Source: Brevibacillus_D fluminis_A (GTDB lineage Bacteria > Bacillota > Bacilli > Brevibacillales > Brevibacillaceae). Taken from it: a stretch of 64,000 nt of DNA. The notes beneath the pieces were generated by a model. That model had not been told where the DNA came from. It saw only the letters and a list, made by a program, of their open reading frames with translations, and ran no database searches. The position numbers and the translations under genes are program-made. Below are positions 61,654-64,000 of the stretch, piece by piece; within the stretch, counting starts at the first letter, position 1; every line of letters begins with the position of its first letter. The stretch spans positions 986,001 through 1,050,000 of the forward strand of contig NZ_CM125436.1 of the NCBI RefSeq assembly GCF_052072235.1. Direction: 5' to 3'.

Positions 61654-62013
61654 TTATTTTTCTGCTAACCATGTCCAGGCTTCATCTTGCTGAGCTGGGT
61701 CGAAATGCTTGACATCAGCTTTGATAAAATGCTTTTCAATATCAACGATATGCGCTAACCACTTACGATCACTGACAAACGCAATTCGATCACAATATCG
61801 ATAGAATTTTTTAATAAAATCAAGTTTAGCTAAAAATACATCCATAGAAAAACCGGTATAGTCGCCTAACGTGAGAAGCACTTTTATTTTTCCATATCGA
61901 TCAACTAAATTTTGAAAAGCACCTTCAATTTCTTGATAATCTTTTCTTGTTACCTTTTCACTAATCTCTACTGCTAAAACATCGTCGTTACGGCTTTCCA
62001 TTAACCTTAACAT
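61654..62013 (-). CDS. SpoIIAA-like STAS/SEC14-type protein
   Basis: A 119-residue protein of the SpoIIAA-like family. AVEISEKVTRKDYQEIEGAFQNLVDRYGKIKVLLTLGDYTGFSMDVFLAKLDFIKKFYRYCDRIAFVSDRKWL is the typical fold with the central strand and helix, and FDPAQQDEAWTWL is the usual end. The ATG at 62013 has AAGGGA about ten bases upstream; the ATG at 62022 is too close. It lacks the conserved serine context of true anti-anti-sigma factors, so a lipid- or ligand-binding role is equally possible. It is AT-rich compared with its neighbours. Confidence 0.83.
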   Translation of the reverse strand: MLRLMESRNDDVLAVEISEKVTRKDYQEIEGAFQNLVDRYGKIKVLLTLGDYTGFSMDVFLAKLDFIKKFYRYCDRIAFVSDRKWLAHIVDIEKHFIKADVKHFDPAQQDEAWTWLAEK

Positions 62014-62050
62014 GTAGACCATTCCCTTTCTTAATGAACTTCTTAATAAG

Positions 62051-62079
62051 ATTGTAAATGAATCGTACAATTTTCACAA
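62051..62079 (-). promoter_or_regulatory. sigma-A promoter of the SpoIIAA-like gene
   Basis: On the minus strand TTGTGA (62074-62079) and TACAAT (62051-62056) are exactly 17 bases apart. ATTGTA and TACAAT form a dyad around nine bases, overlapping the -10, which could be an operator. Confidence 0.75.
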
Positions 62080-62268
62080 AAAAAGGTATGGGATGGTGGT
62101 TTTCTCTATCACTTTCCGCTCTCCCGCTTGTTCATCCATCTACGCACATCCACCTTCTCGTGAATAGCATGAACGATAGCTGCTTATCGAAAGGCGAGGG
62201 TTGATAAAAAATGAAGGTGCTGCGAACCGAAGCGGCAGATGTCAAGCTTGGGACAGAGGGGAAGCGCG

Positions 62269-63066
62269 ATGGCGAAAACTAGCGTTGGCGGGCAAGGCAG
62301 CAGGGTAGGCGTCTCGGTCGTGACCTGCACGAATCGTCCCCAATTTTTCAGAAGGCTGCTGGAAAACTATCAGAATCAAATGTTGCCGCATAAAGAACTG
62401 ATCATCATTTTAAATAACGATCGCATGAACCTCAGGCAGTACCGGGCGCTGGTGGGGCCGATGAAAAACGTGAGCGTGTACCAATTGCCCCAATCTTTCT
62501 CTCTCGGCAGATGCCTCAATTTCGGCGTCAGGCAGGCGCGCTACCCGTTCGTCGCCAAGTTTGATGACGATGATTATTATGGGCCGCACTATTTGGTCAG
62601 GCAGCTGCGTGCGCTGGTCGTAACGAAAGCGCACGTCGTCGGCAAACTGGCGCATTTCCTGTATTTGAAAGGGAGGCAGCTGCTGGTGCTCCAACTGCCC
62701 CATCAGGGGAACCGGTTCGTCAACTGGATTGCCGGAGGCACGATTATGGCACGGCGCAGCTTGTTTTTGCAGGTTCCTTTCCCGGATCGATCGCTTGGCG
62801 AGGATGTCGGTTTCCTACGGAAATGCCGAGCGAGAGGGCTGCGGATCTACGCTTCCGACCATTTCGACTATGTGTATATCAGAAGGCCGAACAAGAACAG
62901 CCATACATGGAAAGTCGCGGACCGTGAACTGATGAACCGGAAGCACATCGTCATCGGGCATACGACGAAATACAAGGCGATTGCGAGAAGACGGCTGCAA
63001 CCGAGATCACGAGTCGGTCCGCTTCCGCACATGTATGTGTGGCGCGCAGCAAGAGTGAAAGCGTAG
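62269..63066 (+). CDS. family 2 glycosyltransferase
   Basis: A 265-residue cytoplasmic glycosyltransferase. The N-terminal strand is VGVSVVTCTNRPQFFRRLLENYQNQ. LGRCLNFGVRQARYPFVAKFDDDDYYGPHYL holds the DxD-type metal site. GGTIMARRSLFLQVPFPDRSLGEDVGFLRKCRARG carries the catalytic ED. The C-terminus is basic and Arg-rich. AGAGGGGAAGCGCG precedes the ATG at 62269. A terminator follows. Related proteins near spore-surface or teichoic genes are common in Brevibacillus and Paenibacillus, but the acceptor is unknown. It lacks the LGNDVGRA signature of the double-headed enzymes. Confidence 0.9.
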   Translation: MAKTSVGGQGSRVGVSVVTCTNRPQFFRRLLENYQNQMLPHKELIIILNNDRMNLRQYRALVGPMKNVSVYQLPQSFSLGRCLNFGVRQARYPFVAKFDDDDYYGPHYLVRQLRALVVTKAHVVGKLAHFLYLKGRQLLVLQLPHQGNRFVNWIAGGTIMARRSLFLQVPFPDRSLGEDVGFLRKCRARGLRIYASDHFDYVYIRRPNKNSHTWKVADRELMNRKHIVIGHTTKYKAIARRRLQPRSRVGPLPHMYVWRAARVKA

Positions 63067-63108
63067 AGGAGCTGCCGAAACAGGACGGATACGAACGCAA
63101 CGCTGGAG

Positions 63109-63147
63109 ACGGCGGCTGCGCCACCAGATGGCGTGGCCGCCGTTTTT
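63109..63147 (+). terminator. rho-independent terminator after the GT2 gene
   Basis: ACGGCGGC (63109-63116) pairs with GCCGCCGT (63136-63143), followed by TTTT. Confidence 0.85.
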
Positions 63148-63232
63148 GGTTGCCTCGAATGGGAATTGGCAGTTTGTGGGATGCTATAGCGAGATTTCCA
63201 TTCGATTGATGCGCTTCGGGAGGTAAGGCAAG

Positions 63233-64000
63233 ATGGTTCATGTCCTGTTGGTCATTGTGCTGGTGGTCGTCCTGGTACCGCCGCTTGTTTTTTTCGGCTA
63301 TATGTACGCGCTATCCAAGCAGCCCAAGCATTCGATCATTCGCTCGCATCCGTTCCTCGGCTGGGTGCGCTATTTGCTGGAAAAACTCGGGCCGGAGCTG
63401 CGCCAGTATTGGTTTGACAGCGATACGGAAAGCAAGCCGTTTTCGCGGGACGATTTCGTCGGGCTCGTGCTTGCAGCGAAATACCGCACCGATTTGATTT
63501 CATTTGGGGGCAAGCGGGATTTTGACGAGCCGGGCTTCTACTTGTCCAATGCCATGTTCCCGCGATTGACGAGCGAGCTTCGGGTCGATAATAACACGCT
63601 GCTCAAGGGGAAGAAGTATGAAATTACCGATGAAGGGCTGTTTACCAGACGGGAAAAATTCATCGACGACCAGGTGAAGCCGTGGCTGCTGCATGATGAC
63701 GATGTGATCGTCGTTGGAGAACGGCGCGCGCATCCGTGGCGGGTGAAAGGGATGTTCGGCGCCTCCGCGACCTCCTACGGGGCCGTGGGGGAGCATTATA
63801 TCCTGTCGACGGGGAATGGCGCACGGATGGCGGGCGGCTCCTGGATCAATACGGGCGAGGGCGGGGTCGCGGAAGTCCACCTGGAAACAGGGGTCGACAT
63901 CATCTCCCAGATCGGACCGGGCATGTTCGGCTTCCGCGACGATTCCGGTCATTTTTCCATTGAAGAGTACAAGCGCAAAGCAAGCATGCCGACTATCAAG
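63233..64000 (+). CDS. FMN-binding glutamate synthase family protein, N-terminal part (cut by window end)
   Basis: The first 256 codons of a larger protein. A transmembrane helix occupies residues 3-25 (LLVIVLVVVLVPPLVFFGYMYAL). QPKHSIIRSHPFLGWVRYLLEKLGPELRQYW and FGGKRDFDEPGFYL are typical of the membrane-anchored GltS-like family. GMFGASATSYGAVGEHYILSTGNGARMAGGSWINTGEGG begins the FMN-binding glutamate-synthase domain. CGGGAGGTAAGGCAAG precedes the ATG. The catalytic barrel and Fe-S region lie beyond the window. These proteins are widespread but mostly without a proven reaction. Confidence 0.93.
   Translation, partial: MVHVLLVIVLVVVLVPPLVFFGYMYALSKQPKHSIIRSHPFLGWVRYLLEKLGPELRQYWFDSDTESKPFSRDDFVGLVLAAKYRTDLISFGGKRDFDEPGFYLSNAMFPRLTSELRVDNNTLLKGKKYEITDEGLFTRREKFIDDQVKPWLLHDDDVIVVGERRAHPWRVKGMFGASATSYGAVGEHYILSTGNGARMAGGSWINTGEGGVAEVHLETGVDIISQIGPGMFGFRDDSGHFSIEEYKRKASMPTIK

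Noticed and set aside
1..64000. tRNA, rRNA or CRISPR arrays
   Set aside because: No cloverleaf-like tracts, rRNA core sequences or regularly spaced repeats were seen on reading the window.

Overview
The window reads as a chromosomal stretch of a moderately GC-rich, spore-forming Bacillota, most like Brevibacillus/Paenibacillaceae. The reasons are AGGAGG-type ribosome sites with ATG/GTG/TTG starts, a RocD/RocR pair, LigD-type repair genes, a Des-type desaturase, AzlCD, DUF1450 and DUF2294 proteins, and four sigma-54 activators (PAS-AAA+-Fis type) each tied to catabolic genes. The genus is an inference; no rRNA or tRNA gene is visible.

Layout. 0-1.6 kb: end of a sigma-54 activator fused by overlap to a nitrilase-fold protein whose catalytic Cys is Thr. 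1.6-11.1 kb: a SEC-C protein, then an ATP-dependent DNA ligase and a LigD-type polymerase as two separate genes. They flank a six-gene minus-strand surface-polysaccharide operon: two small beta-barrel-like proteins, two double-headed GT2 glycosyltransferases, a nucleotide-sugar dehydrogenase and an epimerase. 11.2-17.5 kb: flavin reductase-like protein, 3-hydroxyisobutyrate-type dehydrogenase, acetyl-xylan-esterase-like hydrolase, Rpn nuclease remnant, chemoreceptor, DUF2294 protein. 17.9-22.7 kb: a more AT-rich catabolic cluster with a decayed alpha/beta hydrolase, a Hod/AqdC-like cofactor-free dioxygenase, an ATZ/TRZ-type amidohydrolase, an acyl-CoA-dehydrogenase-fold monooxygenase and an FMN reductase. 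This could be an N-heteroaromatic (quinolone-like) ring-opening pathway and is the most novel-looking part.

22.8-25.7 kb: rocD with a clear sigma-54 promoter, divergent from rocR. 25.7-32.3 kb: EamA exporter, three GNAT acetyltransferases, azlCD under a TrmB-like regulator, a DUF1450 protein, and a CDF metal exporter behind PerR/Fur-like boxes. 32.4-35.5 kb: sigma-54 activator, remnant of an amino-acid permease, and a P1 (DmpA) peptidase with a sigma-54 promoter and two near-identical upstream dyads. 35.6-38.7 kb: cupin, SDR and Zn alcohol dehydrogenase, divergent from a TetR gene with a perfect operator palindrome. 38.7-41.2 kb: EamA exporter, VOC protein, AraC regulator. 41.6-45.5 kb: sigma-54 activator, hydroxybutyrate-type GntP permease and 3-hydroxybutyrate dehydrogenase with a sigma-54 promoter and dyad. 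45.6-46.3 kb: a single IS200-type insertion.

46.4-58.3 kb: a long peptide-uptake operon. It carries an aliphatic amidase-like CN hydrolase, DppA/B/C-like lipoprotein and permeases, a LytS/YesM-type kinase without an obvious sensor domain, an AraC-type response regulator, a diverged SSS-like membrane protein, two ATPases, an acetamidase/formamidase and an M42 aminopeptidase. 58.6-64 kb: Des desaturase, GNAT, alpha/beta hydrolase, SpoIIAA-like STAS protein, GT2 glycosyltransferase, and the start of an FMN-dependent glutamate-synthase-like protein cut by the window end.

The shared theme is uptake and breakdown of amino acids, peptides, amides and hydroxy acids under local activators, with pseudogenes and one IS marking recent loss and gain.
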